From contig CANLEE010000003.1 of assembly GCA_947489585.1 (NCBI GenBank), forward strand, positions 62,001-126,000: a stretch of DNA of 64,000 bases, written 5' to 3'. Shown here piece by piece: positions 28,936 to 37,661 of the stretch (the first letter of the stretch is position 1; each line of letters opens with the position of its first letter). A model generated the notes under the pieces. It saw nothing but the letters and a program-made list of their open reading frames with translations, searched no databases and had not been told where the DNA came from. The position numbers and the translations under genes are program-made. The stretch comes from an uncultured Psychroserpens sp. (GTDB lineage: Bacteria; Bacteroidota; Bacteroidia; Flavobacteriales; Flavobacteriaceae).

Positions 28936-30202
28936 TTTCTTCCTTTTCATGTGCTTCAACATCCTTAGTTAAATCTAGTTTTCTAAACGAAGGTGATACA
29001 ATTGCGGTAGTAATTACAGTAATTAACGTCATTGTGCCTCCAAAAACAACAGCAGTTGCCGTACCCATTAGTTTTGCTGTGAGTCCACTTTCAAACGCAC
29101 CTAATTCGTTTGAAGATCCAACAAACATAGAATTTACCGACGACACACGACCACGCATATGATCTGGTGTTTTCAACTGAAGAATGGTTTGTCTTATCAC
29201 CATAGAAACACCATCTGTAACACCACTGAAAAATAAGGCTACAACCGAAATCCAAAATGTAGAAGACAGACCAAATGCAATGATACATAACCCAAATCCA
29301 AAAACAGCAACAAGCAATTTTATTCCAGCTTTTCTAACAATTGGAATATAAGCAGTAATCAACATGGTTAGAAAAGCACCAACGTTAGGCGCAGCAACTA
29401 AAATTCCAAACCCTTGAGGCCCAACTTTTAAAATATCTGTTGCAAAAACTGCAGCTAATGCAATGGCTCCTCCAAACAATACTGAAATCATATCTAAAGT
29501 CAAAGCTCCTAAAATAGCTTTCGATTTAAACACAAAATTGACACCTTCCTTTAAACTTTGAATTACTGGTTCTCCTATTTTAGGGTTCAAAATTGGCTTT
29601 CTCTCAATCTGAAATAAAACAACGAATGAAAATAAGACCAACCCAAAAATGATACATAAAGACCAATGTACGCCAATCCAGCTAATTGAAAATCCAGCAA
29701 AAGCAACCCCTAAAACACGGGCCATTTGCCAAGTAGAACTATTCCAAGTCGCTGCATTTGGATAAATCTTTTTAGGAACTATTAAAGCGACAATAGAAAA
29801 AATTGAAGGGCCAAAAAACGAACGTAAAAGTCCGCCAAAAAACACCAATGCATAAATTGAATACAACATACTATTTAATGACCAGGTTTCAATAACCTTT
29901 GGTGTGGTAAGCCAAAATAATCCAAAACTAATCAACGAAAATGCAGCAATACAAGCCGCTAATAGATTTCGTTTTTCACGTTGGTCTACAATGTGTCCTG
30001 CAAATAAAGCCATTCCTAATGCAGGAATAATTTCCATCAGTCCAATTAACCCAATGTATAATGGATCTTTAGTTAAGGCATACACTTGCCATTCGATAAT
30101 TACAAATTGCATAGACCAGCCAAACACTAAGGCAAATCGTACTAGTAAAAAGATATTGAATTCTTTAATTCTAAGTGCTGCATACGGATCATTCTTAGCC
30201 AT
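28925..30202 (-). CDS. MFS transporter
   Basis: 425 residues with 12 membrane segments. LFAGHIVDQREKRNLLA is the conserved MFS loop 2-3 motif in a variant form. The family resembles enterobactin/EntS-type exporters of Bacteroidota. It follows recJ by 3 nt, so the two are cotranscribed. Its end overlaps the end of the convergent sulfatase gene by 11 bp. Substrate unknown. Confidence 0.87.
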   Translation of the reverse strand: MAKNDPYAALRIKEFNIFLLVRFALVFGWSMQFVIIEWQVYALTKDPLYIGLIGLMEIIPALGMALFAGHIVDQREKRNLLAACIAAFSLISFGLFWLTTPKVIETWSLNSMLYSIYALVFFGGLLRSFFGPSIFSIVALIVPKKIYPNAATWNSSTWQMARVLGVAFAGFSISWIGVHWSLCIIFGLVLFSFVVLFQIERKPILNPKIGEPVIQSLKEGVNFVFKSKAILGALTLDMISVLFGGAIALAAVFATDILKVGPQGFGILVAAPNVGAFLTMLITAYIPIVRKAGIKLLVAVFGFGLCIIAFGLSSTFWISVVALFFSGVTDGVSMVIRQTILQLKTPDHMRGRVSSVNSMFVGSSNELGAFESGLTAKLMGTATAVVFGGTMTLITVITTAIVSPSFRKLDLTKDVEAHEKEETTV

Positions 30203-30205
30203 TAT

Positions 30206-31894
30206 TTATGCTTTTATATCTCGTAATTTTAATTGTAAACTCACATTGCCTTTCCAATGATTTTCGTCAATAGAATATACAATATCAAAGTCTTTTCTAT
30301 GTTGAATCAAATCTAATTTATCACCCAAATTAAAACCAATACCTGTAATTTTAATATTATCTTTTTCAGCTGTTAATCTTAAGTGGCTTTCATCCTCACC
30401 TACACATTTTCCATAACCAGTATCTTTCACATTTTGTGTCATAAATATTGGTGTCATATTTCCTGGTCCAAAAGGTCCAAACTGGTGGATAATTCGATAA
30501 AACTTTGGTGTGATCTCAGTTAATTCAAGTTGTACATCAATTGTTATTTCTGGTGTCAATAAACTTCTATCTATTGTATTTGAGACTTCATCTTCAAATG
30601 CCTGCTTAAACGCCTCGTAGTTTTCTTCTTTAAGCGTTAAACCTGCTGCATATTTATGTCCGCCAAATTGTTCAATATGTTCGCTACAGGCTTGTAGTGC
30701 ATTATACACGTCAAACCCTTTTACTGAACGTGCAGAGGCAGCTAACTTATCACCACTTTTAGTAAAGACTAACGTAGGTCGATAATAGGTTTCGGTTAAT
30801 CGAGATGCGACAATACCAATAACACCTTTATGCCATGACTCATGATATACTACTGTGGTTAATCTATCCTCCTCGTTTTGTTCTATAATTTGGTCTAGTG
30901 CTTCTTTAGTGATGCGCTTATCTGCTTCACGTCTATTGAGATTAAATTCATCAATTTCTTTAGCATATGTTTTAGCTAAAGTAAGGTCCATTTCAGTTAA
31001 TAAAGTCACAGCATAATTACCATGCTTCATTCGTCCAGCAGCATTTATTCTAGGTGCAACAATAAAAACAACATCAGTAATGGTAAGTTCACTTTTCTTG
31101 ATTTGTTCAATAATTGCTTTTATACCTGGTCTTGGGTTGGTATTAATAACCTGCAAGCCAAAATAAGCCAAAGCTCTATTTTCTTGGGTAATAGGAACTA
31201 TATCTGCACCAATTGCTGTAGCTACTAAGTCCAAATATTCACCTAAATCCTGAACTGTTTTACCGTCTTTAGATGCTAAAGCTTGAACGAGTTTAAAGCC
31301 AACACCACAGCCACAGAGTTCTTTATAAGGATAGTCACAATCATCACGCTTTGGGTCTAAAATGGCAATTGCTTTTGGGAGTTGCTTTCCTGGTCTATGA
31401 TGGTCACAAATGATAAAATCGATGCCCTTTTCCGAAGCATAATCCACTTTTTCGATAGCTTTTACGCCACAATCTAAAGCAATAATTAACGAAAACTCAT
31501 TATCGTGTGCAAAGTCAATCCCTTTATAAGACACCCCATAACCTTCGTCATAACGGTCTGGAATATACGTTGCAATGCGATCAGACTTGGTTTCTAAATA
31601 GGAAGACATCAATGCTACAGAAGTTGTTCCGTCGACATCATAATCACCATAGACTAAAATATTTTCATTATTCGCTAAAGCTGTTTCGATGCGATCTACA
31701 GCCTTGTCCATATCTTTCATAAGAAACGGATCATGTAAATCATCTAAACTCGGGCGAAAAAAAGTCTTGGCATCCTCATAGGACTCAATACCACGCTGCA
31801 CTAATAAAGCTGCAACAGATGTATCTACTTGAAGTGCTTTTTGTAAAGCAGCAACAGTTTTTAAATCTGGTTTTGGTTTAAGTGTCCAACGCAT
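30206..31894 (-). CDS. recJ: Single-strand-specific exonuclease RecJ
   Basis: 562 residues. DHH motifs in order: LVYGDYDVDGTTSVALM (D-x-D), LIIALDCG, FIICDHHRPGKQLP (DHH) and, in the DHHA1 domain, GGHKYAAGLTL. It degrades single-stranded DNA 5' to 3' in mismatch repair and recombination. The OB-fold C-terminus follows (NIKITGIGFNLG). It leads the recJ-MFS pair. Confidence 0.96.
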   Translation of the reverse strand: MRWTLKPKPDLKTVAALQKALQVDTSVAALLVQRGIESYEDAKTFFRPSLDDLHDPFLMKDMDKAVDRIETALANNENILVYGDYDVDGTTSVALMSSYLETKSDRIATYIPDRYDEGYGVSYKGIDFAHDNEFSLIIALDCGVKAIEKVDYASEKGIDFIICDHHRPGKQLPKAIAILDPKRDDCDYPYKELCGCGVGFKLVQALASKDGKTVQDLGEYLDLVATAIGADIVPITQENRALAYFGLQVINTNPRPGIKAIIEQIKKSELTITDVVFIVAPRINAAGRMKHGNYAVTLLTEMDLTLAKTYAKEIDEFNLNRREADKRITKEALDQIIEQNEEDRLTTVVYHESWHKGVIGIVASRLTETYYRPTLVFTKSGDKLAASARSVKGFDVYNALQACSEHIEQFGGHKYAAGLTLKEENYEAFKQAFEDEVSNTIDRSLLTPEITIDVQLELTEITPKFYRIIHQFGPFGPGNMTPIFMTQNVKDTGYGKCVGEDESHLRLTAEKDNIKITGIGFNLGDKLDLIQHRKDFDIVYSIDENHWKGNVSLQLKLRDIKA

Positions 31895-31916
31895 ACACTA
31901 ATATAGAAAATTTTCG

Positions 31917-32339
31917 CTACACATTATGATAATGGATTGATGTTTTCACATCTGCAAATCTTCGGAACATTTCCATAACACCACAATATTTTTCTATGGA
32001 AAGATCAACTGCTTTTTTAATCTTAACTTCATCAAGGTTTTCGCCATATAAATGATATTCGACAGATACAGTATGATAGTATTTAGGATGTTCATCGGTC
32101 AACTCACCAAACGTATCAATTCTAAAATCGGAAAAAGGAACTTTCATTTTTTTAAGAATAGACACTACGTCTAATCCAGAGCATCCAGCAAGAGATGATA
32201 ACATCATCGCTTTAGGTCTTAATCCAGAATTATAACCGCCATTTTCTGATGACGTATCCATCAATAGCATTTTTCCGCTAGGATTATCAGATTCAAATTG
32301 TAAGTTTCCTTTCCAATGAGTGACTACTTTATGAGACAT
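31917..32339 (-). CDS. OsmC-family protein
   Basis: 140 residues with the Ohr/OsmC fold. LLMDTSSENGGYNSGLRPKA and MLSSLAGCSGLDVVSILKKM carry the conserved Gly-Cys peroxidatic site, while the second family Cys is at YCGVMEMFRR. Members reduce organic hydroperoxides with thiols. The closest subgroup is the YhfA-like one, whose peroxidase activity is uncertain. Confidence 0.85.
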   Translation of the reverse strand: MSHKVVTHWKGNLQFESDNPSGKMLLMDTSSENGGYNSGLRPKAMMLSSLAGCSGLDVVSILKKMKVPFSDFRIDTFGELTDEHPKYYHTVSVEYHLYGENLDEVKIKKAVDLSIEKYCGVMEMFRRFADVKTSIHYHNV

Positions 32340-32396
32340 ATCTAAAGAATTTTTCGTTTATTGTTAACTCAAAAATACTACTAAAAAACACAACAT

Positions 32397-32999
32397 ATGG
32401 CATTAGTTACTCCTTTATCTGCGGAACACGATCCTGAAACAAAACAACTCGCTGAATTTTTTAATGAGACCCTTGGGTTTTGTCCAAACTCAGTATTAAC
32501 GATGCAACGTCGCCCAGCGATTTCTAAAGCATTTATCAATTTAAACAAGGCGGTTATGGCAAATGAAGGCAGAGTGACCTCTGCTTTAAAACGAATGATT
32601 GCTTGGGTTTCTAGTAATTCTACAGGTTGTCGTTATTGTCAAGCTCATGCTATTCGTGCTGCAGAACGTTACGGTGCTGAACAAGAACAATTGGATAACA
32701 TTTGGGAATACAGAACACATCCGGCTTTTTCTGATGCCGAACGTGCTGCTCTAGACTTTAGTTTAGCCGCTTCACTAGTTCCAAATGCCGTAGATGCCGA
32801 TATCAAAAAACGCTTATACGAGCATTGGGATGAAGGCGAAATTGTAGAAATGCTTGGTGTGATTTCTCTATTTGGCTACCTCAACCGTTGGAATGATTCC
32901 ATGGGAACTTCAATTGAAGATGGTGCTGTAGAAAGCGGAAATAAATATTTAGGAAAACACGGTTATAATGTTGGTAAGCATGATGGCTCACAGTATTAG
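32397..32999 (+). CDS. Carboxymuconolactone decarboxylase/AhpD-like peroxidase-related protein
   Basis: 200 residues. The AhpD-type motif GCRYCQAHAIRAAERYG has the C-x-x-C...H arrangement used for thiol-dependent peroxide reduction. The helical fold and length match the peroxidase-related enzyme subgroup (double CMD domain). It is divergent from the OsmC gene, so both may belong to peroxide defence; this is inference from neighbourhood. Confidence 0.87.
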   Translation: MALVTPLSAEHDPETKQLAEFFNETLGFCPNSVLTMQRRPAISKAFINLNKAVMANEGRVTSALKRMIAWVSSNSTGCRYCQAHAIRAAERYGAEQEQLDNIWEYRTHPAFSDAERAALDFSLAASLVPNAVDADIKKRLYEHWDEGEIVEMLGVISLFGYLNRWNDSMGTSIEDGAVESGNKYLGKHGYNVGKHDGSQY

Positions 33000-33016
33000 A
33001 TTATCATTCCTCTCAA

Positions 33017-33046
33017 AACCTCTCCATTGCTGAAGAGGTTTTTTTT
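33017..33046 (+). terminator. Terminator after the AhpD-like gene
   Basis: AACCTCT pairs with AGAGGTT around a 10-nt loop and is followed by T8. Confidence 0.85.
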
Positions 33047-33047
33047 A

Positions 33048-33113
33048 TTATATGCTATTAACTCTTTCTTTTAAAACTGGCAAAACCTCCTCCTCAAACC
33101 AAGGATTTTTATT
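33048..33113 (-). pseudogene. Relic of a uracil-DNA glycosylase C-terminus
   Basis: Read on the minus strand, this stretch encodes NKNPWFEEEVLPVLKERVNS and a stop, matching the end of the intact UDG-family gene at 36792 (AKNPWFEKEVVEALQKQVNN). The sequence upstream of the match (33114-33130) no longer keeps the frame. A decayed duplicate of the gene is the simplest explanation. No intact gene lies in 33048-33223. Confidence 0.6.
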
Positions 33114-33223
33114 TAGCTAAAATTGGTTTCATGTGCTTGAAATTAATGAACGTCTTTAAATTCTCAAAATAGTGTAATTATAAAGCTTTATTTTTAACTC
33201 ACTGATTAGCAAAGCTAAATCAA

Positions 33224-33727
33224 TTGAAAAATAACAAACACTTAGAACACGAATTTTCAGAACGCATAAACACCTCTCAAGGCATTATTCATAAGGTATG
33301 TCGAATGTATTGCGATGACGAAGAACACAGGAAAGATTTATTTCAAGATATTCTTATTCAGCTCTGGAGAGCATATCCTTCTTTTCGAGGAGATGCTAAA
33401 TTTTCAACATGGATGTATCGAGTAGCATTGAATGTTGCTATTCAGGATTTAAGAAAAACAAAAAAGAAACGCCAACTATTTTTTCAAACAAATCAGTTTA
33501 AAGATACTTCAGTAGAAAAACCTTCTGGTATTGAAGATGAAAAAATAAAGCAACTACATCTAGCAATTACACATCTTAATAAAATTGAAAAAGCCATTAT
33601 TATGCTTCATTTGGATGAAAAATCAAATGAAGAAATTGCAGACATAGTTGGTATCACACAAAATTATGTTCGTGTAAAAATGAATCGAATAAAAGTGAAG
33701 TTATCGAAACAAATTAAAAAGAATTAG
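33224..33727 (+). CDS. ECF-type RNA polymerase sigma factor
   Basis: 167 residues from a TTG start. Region 2 is RKDLFQDILIQLWRAYPSFRGDAKFSTWMYRVALNVAI in outline (D-L-x-Q-D-I and F-R-G motifs, residues 35-75). Region 4 is HLNKIEKAIIMLHLDEKSNE and EIADIVGITQNYVRVKMNR, a helix-turn-helix for the -35 region. It leads an operon with membrane proteins at 33729 and 34446 that may act as its anti-sigma partner. The signal sensed is unknown. Confidence 0.88.
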   Translation: MKNNKHLEHEFSERINTSQGIIHKVCRMYCDDEEHRKDLFQDILIQLWRAYPSFRGDAKFSTWMYRVALNVAIQDLRKTKKKRQLFFQTNQFKDTSVEKPSGIEDEKIKQLHLAITHLNKIEKAIIMLHLDEKSNEEIADIVGITQNYVRVKMNRIKVKLSKQIKKN

Positions 33728-33728
33728 A

Positions 33729-34385
33729 ATGGAATTATTAGAACTAAAATCTATTTGGAACATAGTAACTGAGGAGGCTATTAAAAATCATATGATAAAT
33801 GAATATGAAGTAAAAACTACAATTCAAAAAGATTCAAAAACGACACTCTCAAAAATCAAGCGTGTCATGAAACTCAAACTTTTTATAGGAAGTCTTGTTG
33901 GTGTTTTAACTTTATTGTTTTCAATTGTATCAATTGTAAAACCAAATGAAATAGCCTTTTTTGACTTTGCTTTTTCACCAAAAGAATATGCTCTTTTCTT
34001 TATAATTATGTTCGTAGGAATGCTCTTTATGGTGATTCATAATTTAAAAGCCTACAAGGTCCTTTTAGAGTTTGAAAAATCTTCAGAAGATCTTAAAAAT
34101 GCACTTACTAAGATTATTAAAGTTATGGAAAATGCAATGAAACTCAATATTTATTCAGATGCTTTCATAACACCAATCGTTGTGACTTGGATAACATATG
34201 CTAAAGTTTTTAGTGAACGTGAAATGACTTTTAAATTAGGTATTATAGTACTCGTAGTCATTCCTCTATTGATTTTTTGCTTTTCTTATTTCTTTCAGCG
34301 TTTTGCTCAAAAACTAAAATTTGGTAATTATGTAAATCAACTAAAATCCTATTTAAAATCATTAGAAGAAGAAAAAAATTATTAA
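33729..34385 (+). CDS. Membrane protein cotranscribed with the sigma factor
   Basis: 218 residues, 1 nt after the sigma factor stop. A cytoplasmic N-terminal part (LLELKSIWNIVTEEAIKNHM) is followed by four membrane segments (about 57-75, 85-105, 135-160, 165-185) and a basic C-terminus. No zinc anti-sigma motif (HxxxCxxC) is seen. Position suggests an anti-sigma or regulatory role; no family is recognised. Confidence 0.65.
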   Translation: MELLELKSIWNIVTEEAIKNHMINEYEVKTTIQKDSKTTLSKIKRVMKLKLFIGSLVGVLTLLFSIVSIVKPNEIAFFDFAFSPKEYALFFIIMFVGMLFMVIHNLKAYKVLLEFEKSSEDLKNALTKIIKVMENAMKLNIYSDAFITPIVVTWITYAKVFSEREMTFKLGIIVLVVIPLLIFCFSYFFQRFAQKLKFGNYVNQLKSYLKSLEEEKNY

Positions 34386-34445
34386 AAAGTGTAATTATAA
34401 TGCTATTGTTATAACCTATTTAGATGAATAGTCAAAATTTGAATT

Positions 34446-34658
34446 ATGATCACAAAAAACAAAACTTTAAATATCACAAGAATAACATTAGGTGTTATCA
34501 TAATGTTTGGAGCATTTATAATATTTCCTAAAGGAGAGCCATGGCAGTATTTCTTTGAACAAATTCTAGTCTTCAATTTGGGTTATTTTATAGCTTTCTT
34601 TCCAAAGATTAAAAGAAAGCTAATGGCTTTTAAAAACAATCTAAAAATAAAATCATGA
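34446..34658 (+). CDS. Small two-helix membrane protein
   Basis: 70 residues with two hydrophobic segments (TLGVIIMFGAFIIF and LVFNLGYFIAFFP) and a basic tail. It overlaps the next gene by 4 nt (ATGA), so it is translated in the sigma-factor operon. Its neighbour at 34655 starts with a similar two-helix region, which suggests the two arose by local duplication. Function unknown. Confidence 0.6.
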   Translation: MITKNKTLNITRITLGVIIMFGAFIIFPKGEPWQYFFEQILVFNLGYFIAFFPKIKRKLMAFKNNLKIKS

Positions 34659-35968
34659 AACATAAGAAATTAACAACATTGCAAAAAACAGGAGCCTTCT
34701 TTATTATAACTGGAGCGTTAATAACCTTAGGAAGTTTGTTCAGTATTATAAATCATGAAAATGAGCTGTTAGAAGACCTAAGATCTTTTATTACTTTAAT
34801 AGGTTGTTTGTTGTATCTCGCACCTATTTATTTAAGAAAGATTAAAGCTTTCAAAGCAAATAAATTAGGCGTTTTTTTAATAGTATTTTGTCTTTCTTGT
34901 GGCTTATTTGCTCAAGATTATTCTAAACAAGTTGAGGCTTTTAAAGAAAGTTTTAATAAAAAGGATGCAACACTCCTCAACCCTTTTATTAGTCTAGAGT
35001 TGAAGTTTGATCCTGTTCCTATAGAAAATACACCCGCAGTGTTAAATAATATCGTAACTAATCTTCCAAAACTTAATACTTTAGAGATTATTCAAACCCA
35101 AAAAGGTCAAGCAAAAGTGAAATATGATTTTGAAATGCTTGGCATACGCGAATCGGCAATTCATTTTGATACTGAAGGCAAAATCATACGCATTGAATTG
35201 ATTGAAAACCTCATTAACCAGGAAATTGAAGCTCAAAAAAAACTAAAAGAAAGTATACAACAACCAAATCCTGAAAAATTAGATACAACATTTACTTTTA
35301 ATGCAATAGAGTTTACAGCTAATGATGGGCTTAAAATCTATGGCAAATTGTATGAAACAGATAAAAACAAACCCGTAATACTGCTTTGTCATCAAGCCAA
35401 TTACAACAGTTTTGAGTATGCTGATATTGCACCAAGACTCAATGCTCTTGGATATAATTGCTTAGCTATAGATCAACGTTCTGGAGGGGGTTTTGCAGAT
35501 CTGCCAAACTTGACACACAATAACGCAAAAGAAAAGAACTTAGCTACTAATTATTTGAATGCACAACCAGATATACAAGCTGCAATTGATTATTTACACG
35601 ATAAATATCAAACGCAAATTATCCTCTGGGGAAGTTCATATTCGTCTAGTCTAGCCTTAATGGAAGGCTCAAAAAATGAAAAAGTGAGAGCCATCATTGC
35701 CTTTAGCCCTGGGGATTATTTTGGAGAACAAGTACCATCATTAGCTTCAGTATTTAAGACCTTAGACAAACCCTTTTTTGTAACATCTTCTAAACAAGAA
35801 GCTCATACATTAATGACATTAATAGGCGATAATAAACTCAATAATAACCAAATACAATTCATTCCCGAACTGGAAGGTTTTCATGGATCAAAAGCCTTGT
35901 GGGTAGATCAAAAAGGGGCAGAAGTTTATTGGGAGTCTCTTATTGCTTTTTTAACAAAAATTAAATAG
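34655..35968 (+). CDS. Membrane-anchored DUF3887 plus alpha/beta hydrolase protein
   Basis: 437 residues. Two N-terminal hydrophobic segments cover about 12-55; a third (KLGVFLIVFCLSCGLFAQ, near 72-89) looks like an internal signal sequence. A DUF3887-like domain (about 92-190) precedes a serine hydrolase (about 215-437) with LLCHQANYNSF, DQRSGGGFADL and the nucleophile LWGSSYSSSLALM. The DUF3887-hydrolase pairing is known from other bacteria. Fusion of the membrane part to a signal-peptide-like segment suggests gene fusion. Confidence 0.75.
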   Translation: MKHKKLTTLQKTGAFFIITGALITLGSLFSIINHENELLEDLRSFITLIGCLLYLAPIYLRKIKAFKANKLGVFLIVFCLSCGLFAQDYSKQVEAFKESFNKKDATLLNPFISLELKFDPVPIENTPAVLNNIVTNLPKLNTLEIIQTQKGQAKVKYDFEMLGIRESAIHFDTEGKIIRIELIENLINQEIEAQKKLKESIQQPNPEKLDTTFTFNAIEFTANDGLKIYGKLYETDKNKPVILLCHQANYNSFEYADIAPRLNALGYNCLAIDQRSGGGFADLPNLTHNNAKEKNLATNYLNAQPDIQAAIDYLHDKYQTQIILWGSSYSSSLALMEGSKNEKVRAIIAFSPGDYFGEQVPSLASVFKTLDKPFFVTSSKQEAHTLMTLIGDNKLNNNQIQFIPELEGFHGSKALWVDQKGAEVYWESLIAFLTKIK

Positions 35969-35972
35969 TATC

Positions 35973-36359
35973 ATGACAAATAAACTCTCTCACTTTGCTA
36001 TCTATACCGAAGACATACAGCGTGCTAAAACTTTCTATAGCAATCTCTTCGGTTGGGATTTTAATAGTTATGGTCCTGAAGATTTTTTACAAATTAAACA
36101 TAGTAAAGAAAAAAACGCACCTCTTATTGGTGCTTTACAATCTAAAACACACAACCCTTTAAGTAAAGACATTAAAGGGTTTGAATGCTCAATTGAAGTA
36201 GAAAATTTGAATGATACTATAAAAAAAATAAAAGAAAACAATGGTGAAATTATAATGCCCAAAACTGAAATACCTTTCGTTGGTTGGCTCACTAAATTTT
36301 TAGATACTGAAGGAAATTTAGTTTGTGCCATTCAATACAAAAACAAAAATCATGAGTAA
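35973..36359 (+). CDS. VOC-family (glyoxalase/dioxygenase-like) protein
   Basis: 128 residues with the start KLSHFAIYTEDIQRAKTFYS (metal-binding His8) and the C-terminal FLDTEGNLVCAIQY, the two halves of a vicinal oxygen chelate fold. Enzyme activity cannot be assigned. It overlaps the next gene by 8 bp. Confidence 0.85.
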   Translation: MTNKLSHFAIYTEDIQRAKTFYSNLFGWDFNSYGPEDFLQIKHSKEKNAPLIGALQSKTHNPLSKDIKGFECSIEVENLNDTIKKIKENNGEIIMPKTEIPFVGWLTKFLDTEGNLVCAIQYKNKNHE

Positions 36360-36786
36360 AAATACGATACACCCTGATTTTGTAAAGCATTTAAAACACA
36401 AAGACCAGTCATTAATTGATTTATATACAGATTTACGTGAGTTTATTTTAGAAATCCATCCTCAAAGTAATGAGTTATTATATCATACGCATGCACTAAC
36501 ATCGCTATATTCTGTTTCAGAAAAAATGGGAGATGGCTTTTGTATGATTCCAATTTACAGCAATCACCTCAACCTTGGATTTAATAAAGGAACTGTACTC
36601 AATGATCCGAAAAAATTGCTGCAAGGAACCGGAAAATGGATTCGTCATATTGCTATTAACACAATTGAAGATTATAGAAATAAAGCTACTGAAGATTTAA
36701 TTAAGTCTGCGATTGATTTAGCTTTAGAGGACACAACAGCTAAAACCATCAATCAAGGGTTGATTATTTCTAAAATAAAGGATTAA
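36352..36786 (+). CDS. DUF1801 (YdhG-like) protein
   Basis: 144 residues from the ATG at 36352, inside the end of the VOC gene (ATGAGTAA). LYTDLREFILEIHPQSNELL and MIPIYSNHLNLGFNKGTVLN match the DUF1801 fold. Function unknown. It is last in the plus-strand run beginning with the sigma factor and converges on the UDG gene. Confidence 0.75.
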   Translation: MSKNTIHPDFVKHLKHKDQSLIDLYTDLREFILEIHPQSNELLYHTHALTSLYSVSEKMGDGFCMIPIYSNHLNLGFNKGTVLNDPKKLLQGTGKWIRHIAINTIEDYRNKATEDLIKSAIDLALEDTTAKTINQGLIISKIKD

Positions 36787-36791
36787 TTTTT

Positions 36792-37379
36792 TTATAGACT
36801 ATTGTTTACTTGCTTTTGAAGTGCTTCAACAACTTCCTTTTCAAACCAAGGATTCTTAGCCAACCAAAAGCGATTTCTCGGACTAGGATGTGGTAAGGTG
36901 AAATATTTAGGAAGATAGTCTTTGTAGTTGGCAACGGTTTCAGTTAAAGTACGCTTGGCTTTTTCTTTTAAATAATATTTCTGAGCATACATACCAATCA
37001 AAATCACCAATTCCACGTTTTTCATGTGATCAAATAAAGGTTGATGCCACTGCGGTGCACATTCTGGTCTTGGTGGTAAATCACCGCTTTTGCCTTTTCC
37101 TGGATAACAAAATCCCATAGGGATAATCGCAAACTTCGTTTCATCATAAAAATCGGCATCAGATACATTTAACCATTTGCGCAATTGCCTTCCGCTAGCA
37201 TCGTCCCAAGGAATTCCTGAGGCATGTACTTTAGTTCCTGGTGCTTGACCAATAATAACAATTTTAGATTCTGGATGTCCCGATGCTATTGGTCGAGGAC
37301 CAAGTTGTAAATGTTGCTCGCATATTCGGCATTGTCTTATATTATTAAGTAGTGTTTCTATAATTAATCCATTTTCCAA
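36792..37379 (-). CDS. Uracil-DNA glycosylase-family protein
   Basis: 195 residues. The family motifs are IVIIGQAPGTKVHASGIPWD (motif 1, G-Q-A-P-G) and LPHPSPRNRFWLAKNPWFE (motif 3, H-P-S-P-R-N). A Cys pair near the N-terminus (CRICEQ) is present, but the four-cysteine Fe-S set of family 4 is not complete. It removes uracil or related bases from DNA, or may be one of the inactive relatives. It ends the rsmI group on the minus strand. Confidence 0.87.
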   Translation of the reverse strand: MENGLIIETLLNNIRQCRICEQHLQLGPRPIASGHPESKIVIIGQAPGTKVHASGIPWDDASGRQLRKWLNVSDADFYDETKFAIIPMGFCYPGKGKSGDLPPRPECAPQWHQPLFDHMKNVELVILIGMYAQKYYLKEKAKRTLTETVANYKDYLPKYFTLPHPSPRNRFWLAKNPWFEKEVVEALQKQVNNSL

Positions 37380-37651
37380 TTAAAATTCATCGCATTGCAT
37401 TTTGGACACGTGCTATATTCAGTTGAAATATCATTTACATCACATCGGTTACAACTTCCATATTCTAAATTAATATGCCGCACTACAAATTTTGCGTCTC
37501 TATGTGTAATACTATAATTGTCGACAATTGTTTTGATAGCTTTCAAAGATGATTCTATCTTTAAATTTCTTATTTTCCTTTTTTCTGAAATTGAAAATTC
37601 TGGAACTTCAAAAGCTTCATTCTGATTACATCTTTTACAATACACCTTCAT
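37364..37651 (-). CDS. Zinc-ribbon protein of unknown function
   Basis: 95 residues from the ATG at 37651 (MKVYCKRCNQNEAF); the frame opens further upstream inside rsmI but that part is not protein-like. Three Cys-x2-Cys pairs (CKRC, CNRC, CPKC) indicate one or two zinc ribbons. It lies between rsmI and UDG, overlapping the latter by 16 bp. No family is recognised. Confidence 0.6.
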   Translation of the reverse strand: MKVYCKRCNQNEAFEVPEFSISEKRKIRNLKIESSLKAIKTIVDNYSITHRDAKFVVRHINLEYGSCNRCDVNDISTEYSTCPKCNAMNFNWKMD

Positions 37652-37661
37652 CCTAACAAAT

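Noticed and set aside
33224..36786. Stress island controlled by the ECF sigma factor
   Set aside because: The genes are close together, but the hydrolase, VOC and DUF1801 proteins have no common theme, and no second copy of a candidate sigma target promoter could be recognised by eye.
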